In this document: positions 17,673-25,674 of the stretch, one piece after another
How positions within the stretch are numbered: position 1 is the stretch's first letter
How the letters are laid out: the number at the start of each line of letters is the position of its first letter
Origin: Parabacteroides sp. OttesenSCG-928-G21
Lineage (GTDB): Bacteria; Bacteroidota; Bacteroidia; Bacteroidales; Tannerellaceae
Direction of reading: 5' to 3'
Length of the DNA: 58,889 nucleotides
NCBI GenBank assembly: GCA_030266465.1
Contig: JAJDIA010000002.1
Span: 1-58,889, forward strand
Made by a program: the position numbers and the translations under genes
The notes under the pieces: model-generated
Database searches by the model: none
What the model saw: the letters and a program-made list of their open reading frames with translations, nothing else
Told to the model about the DNA's origin: nothing

Positions 17673-19040
17673 ATGGAAAAAGACAACAACACTGAAAAAG
17701 AATCCTTTATAACAAGAATGAGTGCTTTTCTGAAAAAAGCCATTCATTTTGTCACGTACGAAATGTGGAGGATTACCGGCAACGAAGTCAGTGGAATAAA
17801 AGAATTAGGTATAAACACCATAAAGACTATTATATTAGCCGGACGCAGTTTTCAGAATCAAAACCTGCAAAGCAGGGCATCCGCGCTCACTTATAGCACG
17901 CTATTGGCCATAGTGCCGCTACTCGCTGTCATCCTGGGGATCGCCAAAGGTTTCGGCTTTCAGGAGACAGTCCGTAAGGTGTTGATTGACTATTTCCCCG
18001 GTCAGGAAAATGAATTAATACAGGCTTTTGAATTTGGAGAAAGTTATCTGGCCCAGGCACAGGGAGGAGTAATCCTCGGTATCGGTTTGGTGTTATTGTT
18101 TTATACGGTAATAGGTCTGATTTCAAACATAGAAAATACATTTAATGATATCTGGCAGATCAAAAAATCCCGCTCCTTTGCACGTAAAGTAACCGATTAT
18201 TTAGCCCTGTTTTTGATCCTGCCTGTATTAATGACTGCTTCCAGTGGTATGTCTATTTTTGCATCCACACTGCAAAATACGATTCTTGACGAGTTTGTAT
18301 TTCTTACACCAGTTGTAGATCTGACAATAAAAGTCGGCCCATTCATCATTGCCTCTCTCGTTTTTGCTGCATTATACATCTTCCTGCCTAATACTAAAGT
18401 TCGGTTCTTGCCCGGATTAATTGCAGGAATAGTGTCCGGATGTGCTTTTCAGACCTTCCAATATATATACATCAGCGGACAGATATGGGTGAGTAAATAC
18501 AATGCTATATATGGTAGTTTCGCTGCGATACCGTTGTTATTGCTTTGGTTGCAACTGTCCTGGTTAATCTGTCTGTTCGGAGGATCTTTAGCCTATTCTA
18601 TCCAAAATGTCAGCAAATTTAATTTCGAACGGGATAGTAAAAATATCAGTCGACGCTATAAAGATTTTGTCACCATACTAATCACCACACTTATCGTAAA
18701 GCGATTTATTAAAGGAGACAAACCTTATACGGCCGATGAACTGTCAGAAAAGTATCACATCCCTATCCGTGTAGCTACAGATACACTTTACCTGCTTACA
18801 GATCTGCACATAATCACTGAAGTCATAGATGTGGAAGACGAATGGACCATCTACTACCATCCCGCAATAGATGTAAATCAAATCAGTGTCGGTTTCGTGT
18901 TGAAACAAATAGATGAGTACGGCTCGGAAAACTTTAAAATCGACACCAAACATAAATTCAAACAAGAGTGGAATGCCATTCTTAAAACAAGAGAGGATAT
19001 GCTTAGTGCTAATGAGAATATGCTGCTGAAAGACCTGTAA
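17673..19040 (+). CDS. YihY/virulence-factor-BrkB-type inner-membrane protein
   Basis: About 455 residues. I set the start at the ATG at 17673; a longer frame begins with TTG inside the RNase P RNA and can be excluded. The first ~310 residues form the YihY domain with about six membrane helices (ASALTYSTLLAIVPLLAVILG, and LLLLWLQLSWLICLFGGSLAY at the end), and the remaining ~140 residues form a cytoplasmic winged-helix-like tail (YTADELSEKYHIPIRVATD). The family was once called RNase BN in error; its true function is unclear. It probably shares transcription with rnpB. Confidence 0.9.
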   Translation: MEKDNNTEKESFITRMSAFLKKAIHFVTYEMWRITGNEVSGIKELGINTIKTIILAGRSFQNQNLQSRASALTYSTLLAIVPLLAVILGIAKGFGFQETVRKVLIDYFPGQENELIQAFEFGESYLAQAQGGVILGIGLVLLFYTVIGLISNIENTFNDIWQIKKSRSFARKVTDYLALFLILPVLMTASSGMSIFASTLQNTILDEFVFLTPVVDLTIKVGPFIIASLVFAALYIFLPNTKVRFLPGLIAGIVSGCAFQTFQYIYISGQIWVSKYNAIYGSFAAIPLLLLWLQLSWLICLFGGSLAYSIQNVSKFNFERDSKNISRRYKDFVTILITTLIVKRFIKGDKPYTADELSEKYHIPIRVATDTLYLLTDLHIITEVIDVEDEWTIYYHPAIDVNQISVGFVLKQIDEYGSENFKIDTKHKFKQEWNAILKTREDMLSANENMLLKDL

Positions 19041-19073
19041 GAGGGCTACTTTTAGAGCATCTTCCGGAAAGAC

Positions 19074-19107
19074 AAAAAAGCTGTCCAATTTTATTTTGAA
19101 CAGCCCT
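19074..19107 (-). terminator. Terminator after ribE (iorA-iorB-ribE operon)
   Basis: A hairpin of AAAAAAGCTGTcC with GaACAGC carries a run of T on the minus strand, right for ending the iorA-iorB-ribE operon. It lies between convergent genes. Confidence 0.7.
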
Positions 19108-19134
19108 TATTCTAAATATACCGGGATATTTTAC

Positions 19135-19737
19135 TTATTGGAATTGCATCATCTTACTGATATATTTCCCAACAATATCAAATTCCAGATTGACTACCGT
19201 CCCTTTTTGGATAGTACAGAAGTTGGTATGTTCATAGGTATATGGAATAATCGCAACTTCAAAACTATTATCTGTAGAATTAAACACCGTCAAACTTACG
19301 CCATTTACACATGCAGAGCCTTTTTCAACAGTCATATAACCCTGGCGGGCCATTGCCTTGTCAAACTCATATTCGAAGGTAAAATACCAACTGCCGTCAG
19401 CTTCACGCACATTCGTGCAAATGGCTGTCTGGTCAACATGACCTTGCACAATATGTCCGTCAAGGCGACCATTCATCAGCATGCTGCGTTCCAGATTAAC
19501 CTTGTCGCCAACTTTCAGTAAACCCAGATTTGAACGATCTAAAGTCTCCTGAATCGCCGTTACGGTGTATGTGTCATCCGTAAGATTTACCACTGTCAGG
19601 CAAACACCATTATGCGAAACACTCTGATCTATCTTCAGTTCGTTTACGAATGAACACTGCATTGTTAAATGAATATTTCCTTTATCCGCTTCTATGGAGA
19701 CTACGCGAGCTGCTTCTTCTACTATTCCTGAAAACAT
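19135..19737 (-). CDS. ribE: Riboflavin synthase (alpha subunit)
   Basis: A 200-residue enzyme that converts two 6,7-dimethyl-8-ribityllumazine molecules to riboflavin. It has the canonical start MFSGIVEEAARV and two tandem lumazine-binding beta-barrels (about residues 1-95 and 96-195), each with its ligand motif (SVSHNGVCLTV and GSACVNGVSLTVF). The gene lies 24 bases after iorB on the same strand, so it is probably cotranscribed with iorAB. No FMN riboswitch is seen upstream of this operon. Confidence 0.96.
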   Translation of the reverse strand: MFSGIVEEAARVVSIEADKGNIHLTMQCSFVNELKIDQSVSHNGVCLTVVNLTDDTYTVTAIQETLDRSNLGLLKVGDKVNLERSMLMNGRLDGHIVQGHVDQTAICTNVREADGSWYFTFEYEFDKAMARQGYMTVEKGSACVNGVSLTVFNSTDNSFEVAIIPYTYEHTNFCTIQKGTVVNLEFDIVGKYISKMMQFQ

Positions 19738-19761
19738 ACTATCTACCTTTTATTTTATGAC

Positions 19762-20346
19762 TTATTTATTCTTGCTTTGTGCCACAGCGTAACCGGCTTG
19801 CAAAGCTTTCAAATTAAGTTCTACAACCTCTTCCCCTTTACGCCCGAAAATACGACGGATACCCTCTTCAATTTTCGGATAATCAATTTTCAGGAAAGGA
19901 GCAGCAGCACCCAACATAACAATATTCGCCGAACGCGTAGAGCCTACCTCTTTAGCTATCGCCTCAACATCAAGAACTACCTTATTGGGCAGCTTATTCA
20001 GTTCTGCCATCACTTTATCCATCTCCGGATAATTGGGAATATTGATAAATGGCTCTGAATTGGTAACCAACCAGCCCTCTTTCTTCAGATAAGGCAGGTA
20101 GCGCAAACTTTCCATAGGCTCTAATGAAATGATCAAATCAGCCTGACCCAAAGCAATCAGATCTGATGCAATCGGCTTGTCCGACAAGCGAAGATTCGAC
20201 TGCACATCTCCTCCGCGCTGACTCATTCCATGTACTTCAGCCTGCTTCATATACAAACCGTCTTTTAACGCTGCCTCACCTATTACTGCAGCGATTGAGA
20301 GGATTCCTTGACCTCCTACTCCGGATAAAATTATATCTATTTTCAT
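19762..20346 (-). CDS. iorB: Indolepyruvate:ferredoxin oxidoreductase, beta subunit
   Basis: A 194-residue gamma-type subunit of 2-oxoacid:ferredoxin oxidoreductases (DIILSGVGGQGILSIAAVIGEAA, the conserved GVGGQG nucleotide/CoA-binding loop; EVHGMSQRGGDVQSNLR). With IorA it oxidatively decarboxylates aryl pyruvates from aromatic amino acids to aryl-acyl-CoA, reducing ferredoxin. Its start overlaps the iorA stop by four bases. Confidence 0.94.
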   Translation of the reverse strand: MKIDIILSGVGGQGILSIAAVIGEAALKDGLYMKQAEVHGMSQRGGDVQSNLRLSDKPIASDLIALGQADLIISLEPMESLRYLPYLKKEGWLVTNSEPFINIPNYPEMDKVMAELNKLPNKVVLDVEAIAKEVGSTRSANIVMLGAAAPFLKIDYPKIEEGIRRIFGRKGEEVVELNLKALQAGYAVAQSKNK

Positions 20347-21944
20347 TTTTTACTGGCTTTTCTTTTTCTGGCAAATGTCTGGATACACTCACGACGTGGT
20401 ATGATTACCGAAACACCCTTATATTCTATTTCTTCCCGAATAAGGGATTTCATCTCCTCATAATTTTTCCTCAAAGGGATTATTACGCGAATATGCGCCG
20501 GATCAACACCGATACCGGTACAGATAGACTCCAATCGTCCTGTTCCGGCCGAATCTTGTCCGCCTGTCATCGCTGTTGTCTCATTATCCGAAATCACAAT
20601 AGTAATATTACTTTCTTCATTCACACAATCCAGTAAACCCGTCATGCCCGAATGTGTAAAAGTGGAGTCTCCGATAACGGCAACGGCAGGGAACAAACCT
20701 GCATCAGCCGCCCCTTTAGCCATCGTAATAGACGCCCCCATATCAATACAAGTATCGATTGCACGGAAAGGAGGTAATGCGCCCAACGTATAACAACCGA
20801 TATCGCTAAACACTTTGGCTGTGCCATTATATTCCAAAAGAACTTCATTTAGCGCCTCATATACATCCCGGTGTCCGCAACCCTGGCATAGAGCCGGCGG
20901 ACGTTGTTCCACCACTTCCGGCGTAGCGTAATAGCGGTGTATTGGTTTTCCTAAAACTTTGCCTACAGCATCCGGACTCAACTCGCCATCCCGTTGCAAT
21001 GTGCCGTCTAAACGTCCATGTACGACAATTCCTTTTCCTAAAAATCCTTTTAGTTGTTCCTCTACCACAGGAAATCCCTCTTCTAAAACAAGTATCTCCT
21101 TACATTCATCTACCAGTTTTTCTATCTGTTTTTTAGGCAGCGGATATTGCGTGATTTTCAGTACGGGATATTCAAAACCTTCCGGATAGTTCTCGGAAAG
21201 ATAATTAAACGCTATACCGGTCGTAATAATACCCAAGTCCTTATTTGGCGCATCAAAGTATTGATTATAGATGGATTGTTCGGATATTTCCGTGAATGTT
21301 TTCTGCGCCTCTAAAAGCACTTTAAAACGTTTACGGGCCAAAGCCGGTAACAAGATAAAACGCTGCCGACCATCTTCCGGTGTCTGCATTTTATTTTGTT
21401 CACGCATCGGACGTCTAAGGACTCCCGAACGGGAATGTGCCATACGCGTAGTAATACGTAACAAGATAGGATAACCAAGCTTCTCCGACAAGTCAAAACC
21501 ATCATAAATCATATCGTAAGCCTCTTGTTGGTTAGAAGGTTCCAACATAGGGATCATCGCGAAATTACCAAAAAACCGATTATCCTGTTCATTTTGCGAA
21601 GAGTGCATAGATGGGTCATCGGCCGTAATAATAATCATTCCGCCGTTGATTCCGCTCATCGCAGCATTCATAAAACAATCAGCCGCTACATTTAAGCCGA
21701 CGTGTTTCATACAGCAAAGCGAACGCTTCCCGGCATAACTCATCCCCAAAGCCGACTCCATCGCCGTCTTTTCGTTCGTACTCCAACGACTGTGAATGCC
21801 TCTCTCTTTGGCGATAGGCGAACTCTGTATATATTCTGTGATTTCAGTAGAAGGTGTCCCCGGATAAGCATATACACCCGACAGACCCGCATCAATAGCG
21901 GCTTGAGCAATAGCTTCATCCCCTAAAAAAAGATGTTTTTCCAT
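20343..21944 (-). CDS. iorA: Indolepyruvate:ferredoxin oxidoreductase, alpha subunit
   Basis: A 533-residue subunit with the pyrimidine-binding domain at the N-terminus (FLGDEAIAQAAIDAGLSGVYAYPGTPSTEI) and a thiamine-diphosphate-binding domain near residues 350-500 (ALCQGCGHRDVYEAL, GDSTFTHSGMTGLLD, ISDNETTAMTGGQDS). Family members in archaea usually carry a C-terminal ferredoxin domain with two 4Fe-4S clusters. None is present: the protein ends soon after IPRRECIQTF and no CxxCxxC cluster follows, and the stop codon overlaps iorB, so this is the natural end. The CxxC in QGCGHRD remains. Reduced ferredoxin made here could feed Rnf (27.9-32.9 kb). Confidence 0.94.
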   Translation of the reverse strand: MEKHLFLGDEAIAQAAIDAGLSGVYAYPGTPSTEITEYIQSSPIAKERGIHSRWSTNEKTAMESALGMSYAGKRSLCCMKHVGLNVAADCFMNAAMSGINGGMIIITADDPSMHSSQNEQDNRFFGNFAMIPMLEPSNQQEAYDMIYDGFDLSEKLGYPILLRITTRMAHSRSGVLRRPMREQNKMQTPEDGRQRFILLPALARKRFKVLLEAQKTFTEISEQSIYNQYFDAPNKDLGIITTGIAFNYLSENYPEGFEYPVLKITQYPLPKKQIEKLVDECKEILVLEEGFPVVEEQLKGFLGKGIVVHGRLDGTLQRDGELSPDAVGKVLGKPIHRYYATPEVVEQRPPALCQGCGHRDVYEALNEVLLEYNGTAKVFSDIGCYTLGALPPFRAIDTCIDMGASITMAKGAADAGLFPAVAVIGDSTFTHSGMTGLLDCVNEESNITIVISDNETTAMTGGQDSAGTGRLESICTGIGVDPAHIRVIIPLRKNYEEMKSLIREEIEYKGVSVIIPRRECIQTFARKRKASKK

Positions 21945-21986
21945 TTACTTTTATTTATTGTTGTTATCTTCTCTTCAAAGCGAGAA

Positions 21987-21994
21987 CAAAGATA
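21987..21994 (-). promoter_or_regulatory. -7 element of iorA operon
   Basis: Minus-strand TATCTTTG matches TAnnTTTG and lies about 43 bases before the iorA start codon. No good -33 box was found. Confidence 0.45.
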
Positions 21995-22095
21995 CAGCTT
22001 TTACGCGCAAGATGTATTTCTACGAATAACTATATTTTAAAACACATAAAAAGCGGTCTTAACATCAGCGATATAAAAAGCGTAAATTTTAAAAG

Positions 22096-23295
22096 CTACT
22101 TCAACTTCAGAATCATCAATACAGGATTATCTTTAGCTTTCAGTTTCAAATATTTACTGTCAATATTTTCAGTACCATTTGCTTCTATCCATTTATGAAT
22201 ATCCTCTACTGATATTTCTCCAATCAGCTCATTTTTATTATTAATTGTCCATTTGGAAGGGAAAAGCGGAAAACCTTTCTGGAGATCATTCACAAAACAG
22301 GTATTTCCAGACTTATCCGGACCGGCAACATGTGTTTCTTCTGCTTTTTTAGAATAATAACCGGCATAATTCTTACTATCATATTTAAATGAAAAAAGGA
22401 TAAAAGAGTCGTTTTCGCAAATATGAAAATCTGTAAAGTAACCTGCCACTTTTTCATTATACAAGCTACGTTTGTTTTTCTGATAGGATTCTGTCCGAAA
22501 ATCAATAATTTGCTGGTTGGTTATTCCTTTAGTCCCTCGCCCTAAAAGATAAGATGCCCGCTCGCCTGTAGAAGTAATATGAAAAACCGTATCATTACAT
22601 TCATCAAACAGAAACAGATTATCTCGAAAATAATAGGTACCACCATGAAGACCTGTAGAAATTCTTTTAGGATCAAAATGATGGTGCTGCGGAGAAGTCA
22701 TAAACACACTGTCTTTATTTTGAAAATAAAGTTTTACAGCGCTATTGCCTTTCGTGTTCCGATCTAAACTTACGATTACATCTTTATTCAGGCGTCCAAG
22801 GAAAGTATCCTTATTGGTAGTTGTCGGTCGCGGATATACTTTCGGCTTATTAGTTAAAAGATCATACTCCAAGAAAAAGCGAGAATTATAAGTCATTATT
22901 TTCCCTTCCCGCTCATAATACGGACTGTTTGCTCCCGTGTAGTCATAATAAAACGACAAATCCCTATTGGGATTCCCACTTTTCGCACCGATCTGGCGAA
23001 TGTATTCTCCTGTTTTCCGATCAAAAAGCAGAAGGTAATAGCCAACATATAATATCTTATCTTCTAATAAAAAATAAGCATTCTTATTCTCCAATGAACT
23101 AATAGGCGGAATATAAGAATATCGGGTTTTTTCAGGCCATACAAATGTAACCTCTGATGCTATTTCGCTTAATTTAATCACACGAGGATTCTGAACAGCC
23201 TCGTATAACCGAAGGTCTGTCTCCTGCGCATAAAGATTCCCGATATGGAAAACTATAAGAAAGAGCAGAATCTGTTTAAATAAAAGCCTGTTCAT
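22096..23295 (-). CDS. Exported 6-bladed beta-propeller protein (second of a pair)
   Basis: A 399-residue protein with a cleavable signal peptide (hydrophobic residues ~5-20, cut near LYAQE). The rest has the repeating short beta-hairpins of the Bacteroidetes 6-bladed beta-propeller family (formerly DUF4934), for example LLLFDRKTGEYIRQIGAKSG, where a strand ending in FDRKTG starts a blade. It is translated from an ATGA overlap with the preceding paralogous lipoprotein. Function unknown; NHL-like propellers in this phylum often bind proteins or glycans at the cell surface. Confidence 0.8.
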   Translation of the reverse strand: MNRLLFKQILLFLIVFHIGNLYAQETDLRLYEAVQNPRVIKLSEIASEVTFVWPEKTRYSYIPPISSLENKNAYFLLEDKILYVGYYLLLFDRKTGEYIRQIGAKSGNPNRDLSFYYDYTGANSPYYEREGKIMTYNSRFFLEYDLLTNKPKVYPRPTTTNKDTFLGRLNKDVIVSLDRNTKGNSAVKLYFQNKDSVFMTSPQHHHFDPKRISTGLHGGTYYFRDNLFLFDECNDTVFHITSTGERASYLLGRGTKGITNQQIIDFRTESYQKNKRSLYNEKVAGYFTDFHICENDSFILFSFKYDSKNYAGYYSKKAEETHVAGPDKSGNTCFVNDLQKGFPLFPSKWTINNKNELIGEISVEDIHKWIEANGTENIDSKYLKLKAKDNPVLMILKLK

Positions 23296-24452
23296 CTGGG
23301 GACAAGAATAGCTATAACCGGATTATCATCCTCTTGAACATTATCTAAATGAGCCAAAGCGGAATGTTTCCCTTTATTTGTATTTTCTTGAAATTCTATG
23401 ATTTTTTCTGCGGGAATAACACTGATTACTTCCCCCTGCATATTTTGATATTGAGGTAATAAAGGTAAAAAATCATGCAGATCATTTGCAAACCCATCTT
23501 TGGCAAGTTTAACCTGAGCTGTTGATTTATCCATTACACCCACAAATTTATTAGTTAAGTAATCGTATTGGAAGAATAAGTAATTAGCGCTCTCATACAT
23601 CATCTTTATCATCATGGCATTTGCCATCTTTTCTTCATTATCCTGTTCGCTATAAGCAAGTCCTTTACCGCCCATATCGAATAAATAAACCGGCATAATC
23701 TTATCTTCTGCCAACACAAAAACAGTATCATTGCATGCCTCTTTAAACAGTGTTCTATCCTCAGACACATCAAAAATTGGAGCATAGAAAATCATCGTAG
23801 CATCATTGTCTTCAAAAGTAAGATAATTTGGAATTACCAGTTGTATCTTACCCGTAGCGTCAAAATAAACCAATTTCATCGGGTTTTTCCCATCAGCATT
23901 ATTGACATATCCGATATAAAGGTCATCATTCAATTTTGTGGAATACATTAATGGATCCATAAACATAGAAAACTCCGCGTTCTTTTCGTCGTTTGCAGAA
24001 AATCTCATCATATCTGACAAGTCAGGCTTTTTAACAAGTTTAGTTTGCCCTGTCTCGCAATTTATTTCAATCCATTGATTCCCTTTACTGGCTAAAACAG
24101 AATTAGATATATCATAATAAGAAGCTCTGAACAACATGGAATATTCTTCAGGTCCTTGCCCTTGTCGACTAACTGTTCCTTTGAATTTCCCTGTTTTCTT
24201 ATCAAACAGCAAAATCTCTTTATCTATAACAATAATCTCTTTTTCAGAAACAAAAAATTTAGCTAATGGACTTAACATAGTCTCCTTTTTTGACTCCAAA
24301 GGAATATACTCCACAGAAGAAAAATATTCACTAAGCAGTATTTCTGCTGATTTCCCGTTTTTCACATCAATGACGGTCAGTTCGTCAGAGGATCTTTCCT
24401 GACAAGACGATAAGAGGAATAACAGACAAAAGATATTTAAATAAGTTCTCAT
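23292..24452 (-). CDS. 6-bladed beta-propeller lipoprotein (first of a pair)
   Basis: A 386-residue lipoprotein with a lipobox near residues 14-17 (LLSSC, then QERSSDE). It shows the family hallmarks: VEYIPLESKKE near the N-terminus, then LLFDKKTGKFKGTVSRQGQGPEEY, which is the RxGxGPxEY signature of the Bacteroidetes 6-bladed propeller group. It overlaps its downstream paralogue by four bases (23292-23295). Surface or periplasmic location is inferred from the lipobox. An array of 22-bp palindromes lies in the divergent region upstream. Confidence 0.83.
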   Translation of the reverse strand: MRTYLNIFCLLFLLSSCQERSSDELTVIDVKNGKSAEILLSEYFSSVEYIPLESKKETMLSPLAKFFVSEKEIIVIDKEILLFDKKTGKFKGTVSRQGQGPEEYSMLFRASYYDISNSVLASKGNQWIEINCETGQTKLVKKPDLSDMMRFSANDEKNAEFSMFMDPLMYSTKLNDDLYIGYVNNADGKNPMKLVYFDATGKIQLVIPNYLTFEDNDATMIFYAPIFDVSEDRTLFKEACNDTVFVLAEDKIMPVYLFDMGGKGLAYSEQDNEEKMANAMMIKMMYESANYLFFQYDYLTNKFVGVMDKSTAQVKLAKDGFANDLHDFLPLLPQYQNMQGEVISVIPAEKIIEFQENTNKGKHSALAHLDNVQEDDNPVIAILVPR

Positions 24453-24608
24453 AAGCGATAGGTTAAAAATTAATACAGAACTATTATGCGCAATATATGC
24501 ACTTTATCCATAACATTAAGTATTATTTCATGTAAAAAAGTCACAGTACTTCAATGAAAAAGAAAAATATTCGTTGATCTTTTCAGGCAGCATTGTAATG
24601 AAAAATTA

Positions 24609-24717
24609 TTTAGACCCGGGTGTAATCCGATTTATACCCGGGTGTAATTTTGTTTAGACCCGGGTCAAAATTAATTTAAACCCGGGTCTAACAGATTTTA
24701 TATCCGGGGTAAACAGA
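24609..24717. repeat. 22-bp-period palindrome array A (AC-CCGG-GT type, 5 units)
   Basis: Five units of 21-22 bp, each with a central ACCCGGGT and A/T-rich outer arms (for example TTTAGACCCGGGTGTAAT). The core AC positions are 24614, 24636, 24658, 24680 and 24702, all 22 nt apart. The last unit is degenerate (AT-CCGG-GG). Just before it, TTGTAATGAAAA also occurs next to array C at 49.5 kb. No open reading frame covers the array. Confidence 0.88.
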
Positions 24718-24794
24718 TTTTCCGTTGCAATCTTTTTTCGTTTTCATGACGAACAAAAAACTTTTTTTATACGGTCTTGCCGAAAAATAAATCT

Positions 24795-24802
24795 TACCTT
24801 TG
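24795..24802 (+). promoter_or_regulatory. -7 element of kdsB
   Basis: TACCTTTG fits TAnnTTTG and lies 57 bases before the kdsB start codon. The -33 box is not convincing. Confidence 0.5.
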
Positions 24803-24859
24803 CTATCCTTACTGGATTTGTAGCCTTCCTGAATAGGCTAATTATATAAATAGATATCT

Positions 24860-25603
24860 ATGAAATTTATCGGAATCATACCGGCCCGTTATGCATCGAC
24901 CCGATTCCCGGGAAAACCTTTGGTTGATATGAAAGGTAAACCGATGATACAACGGGTGTATGAACAGGTTCAGCAAGTTTTAGATACGGTATATGTAGCG
25001 ACCGACGATGAACGGATAGAAAGTGCCGTCCATGCCTTCGGCGGGAATGTGGTAATGACTGCCAAGCATCATCGCAGCGGTACTGAACGTTGTCTGGAGG
25101 CGTATCATCTGACCGGGGAAAAGTTTGATGCCATCATCAATATCCAGGGCGATGAACCGTTTATTCAGCCTGAACAGATCGAGTTACTGAAGGCCTGCTT
25201 TGCTGACGACTCTACCCAGATCGCCACTTTAGCCAAGCCTTTTGCTGCGGATGACGATTTTGAGTCGGTATTATTCAACCCTAATTCTCCTAAAGTAGTG
25301 ATTAATGCCAGATCGGAAGCGATGTATTTTAGCCGATCGGTTATTCCCTATGTGCGAAGTGCCAATCATACCGAATGGTTGAAAAAGACTGCTTTCTATA
25401 AACATATCGGACTGTATGCCTATAAAACCCAAGTACTTGAAGAGATAACAAAACTCACACCCTCTTCACTTGAGTTGGCAGAAAGTCTGGAACAATTGCG
25501 TTGGCTGGAAAACGGCTACCGCATAAAGGTGGCAATCACGCATCAGGAAACGATAGGTATAGATACGCCCGAAGATATGGAAAAGGCGTTAAGGCTACTT
25601 TAA
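24860..25603 (+). CDS. kdsB: 3-deoxy-manno-octulosonate cytidylyltransferase (CMP-Kdo synthetase)
   Basis: A 247-residue enzyme that activates Kdo with CTP for lipopolysaccharide inner-core synthesis. It begins with the nucleotide-binding signature FIGIIPARYASTRFPGKPL and includes VYVATDDERI, NIQGDEPFIQP (metal and nucleotide binding) and YFSRSVIPY. Length and motifs are standard. It has its own promoter and a terminator that overlaps the promoter of the next gene. Confidence 0.97.
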   Translation: MKFIGIIPARYASTRFPGKPLVDMKGKPMIQRVYEQVQQVLDTVYVATDDERIESAVHAFGGNVVMTAKHHRSGTERCLEAYHLTGEKFDAIINIQGDEPFIQPEQIELLKACFADDSTQIATLAKPFAADDDFESVLFNPNSPKVVINARSEAMYFSRSVIPYVRSANHTEWLKKTAFYKHIGLYAYKTQVLEEITKLTPSSLELAESLEQLRWLENGYRIKVAITHQETIGIDTPEDMEKALRLL

Positions 25604-25612
25604 CAAACTATT

Positions 25613-25644
25613 ATTGCCCGGTAAGGGCTTTTTTGCTATTTTTG
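25613..25644 (+). promoter_or_regulatory. Promoter of the DUF3078 gene
   Basis: ATTG (25613-25616) and TATTTTTG (25637-25644) are spaced by 20 nt. The elements flank and overlap the kdsB terminator hairpin. The start codon follows directly on a GGAGG stretch. Confidence 0.6.
25617..25634 (+). terminator. Compact terminator of kdsB
   Basis: GCCC and GGGC pair around GGTAA and are followed by six T. It sits between the -33 and -7 boxes of the next promoter. Confidence 0.6.
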
Positions 25645-25674
25645 CACGACTAAAACAAATCTAACAAACGGAGG

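Larger units (their letters stand above)
24453..24859. other. Divergent intergenic region between propeller pair and kdsB
   Basis: This 407-base region has no gene. It holds palindrome array A (24609-24717) and, closer to kdsB, TACCTTTG at 24795-24802 as a -7 box. Confidence 0.6.

Noticed and set aside
24609-24717. CRISPR array
   Set aside because: Units are contiguous palindromes of 22 bp with no unique spacers, only four or five copies, and there are no cas genes in the window.
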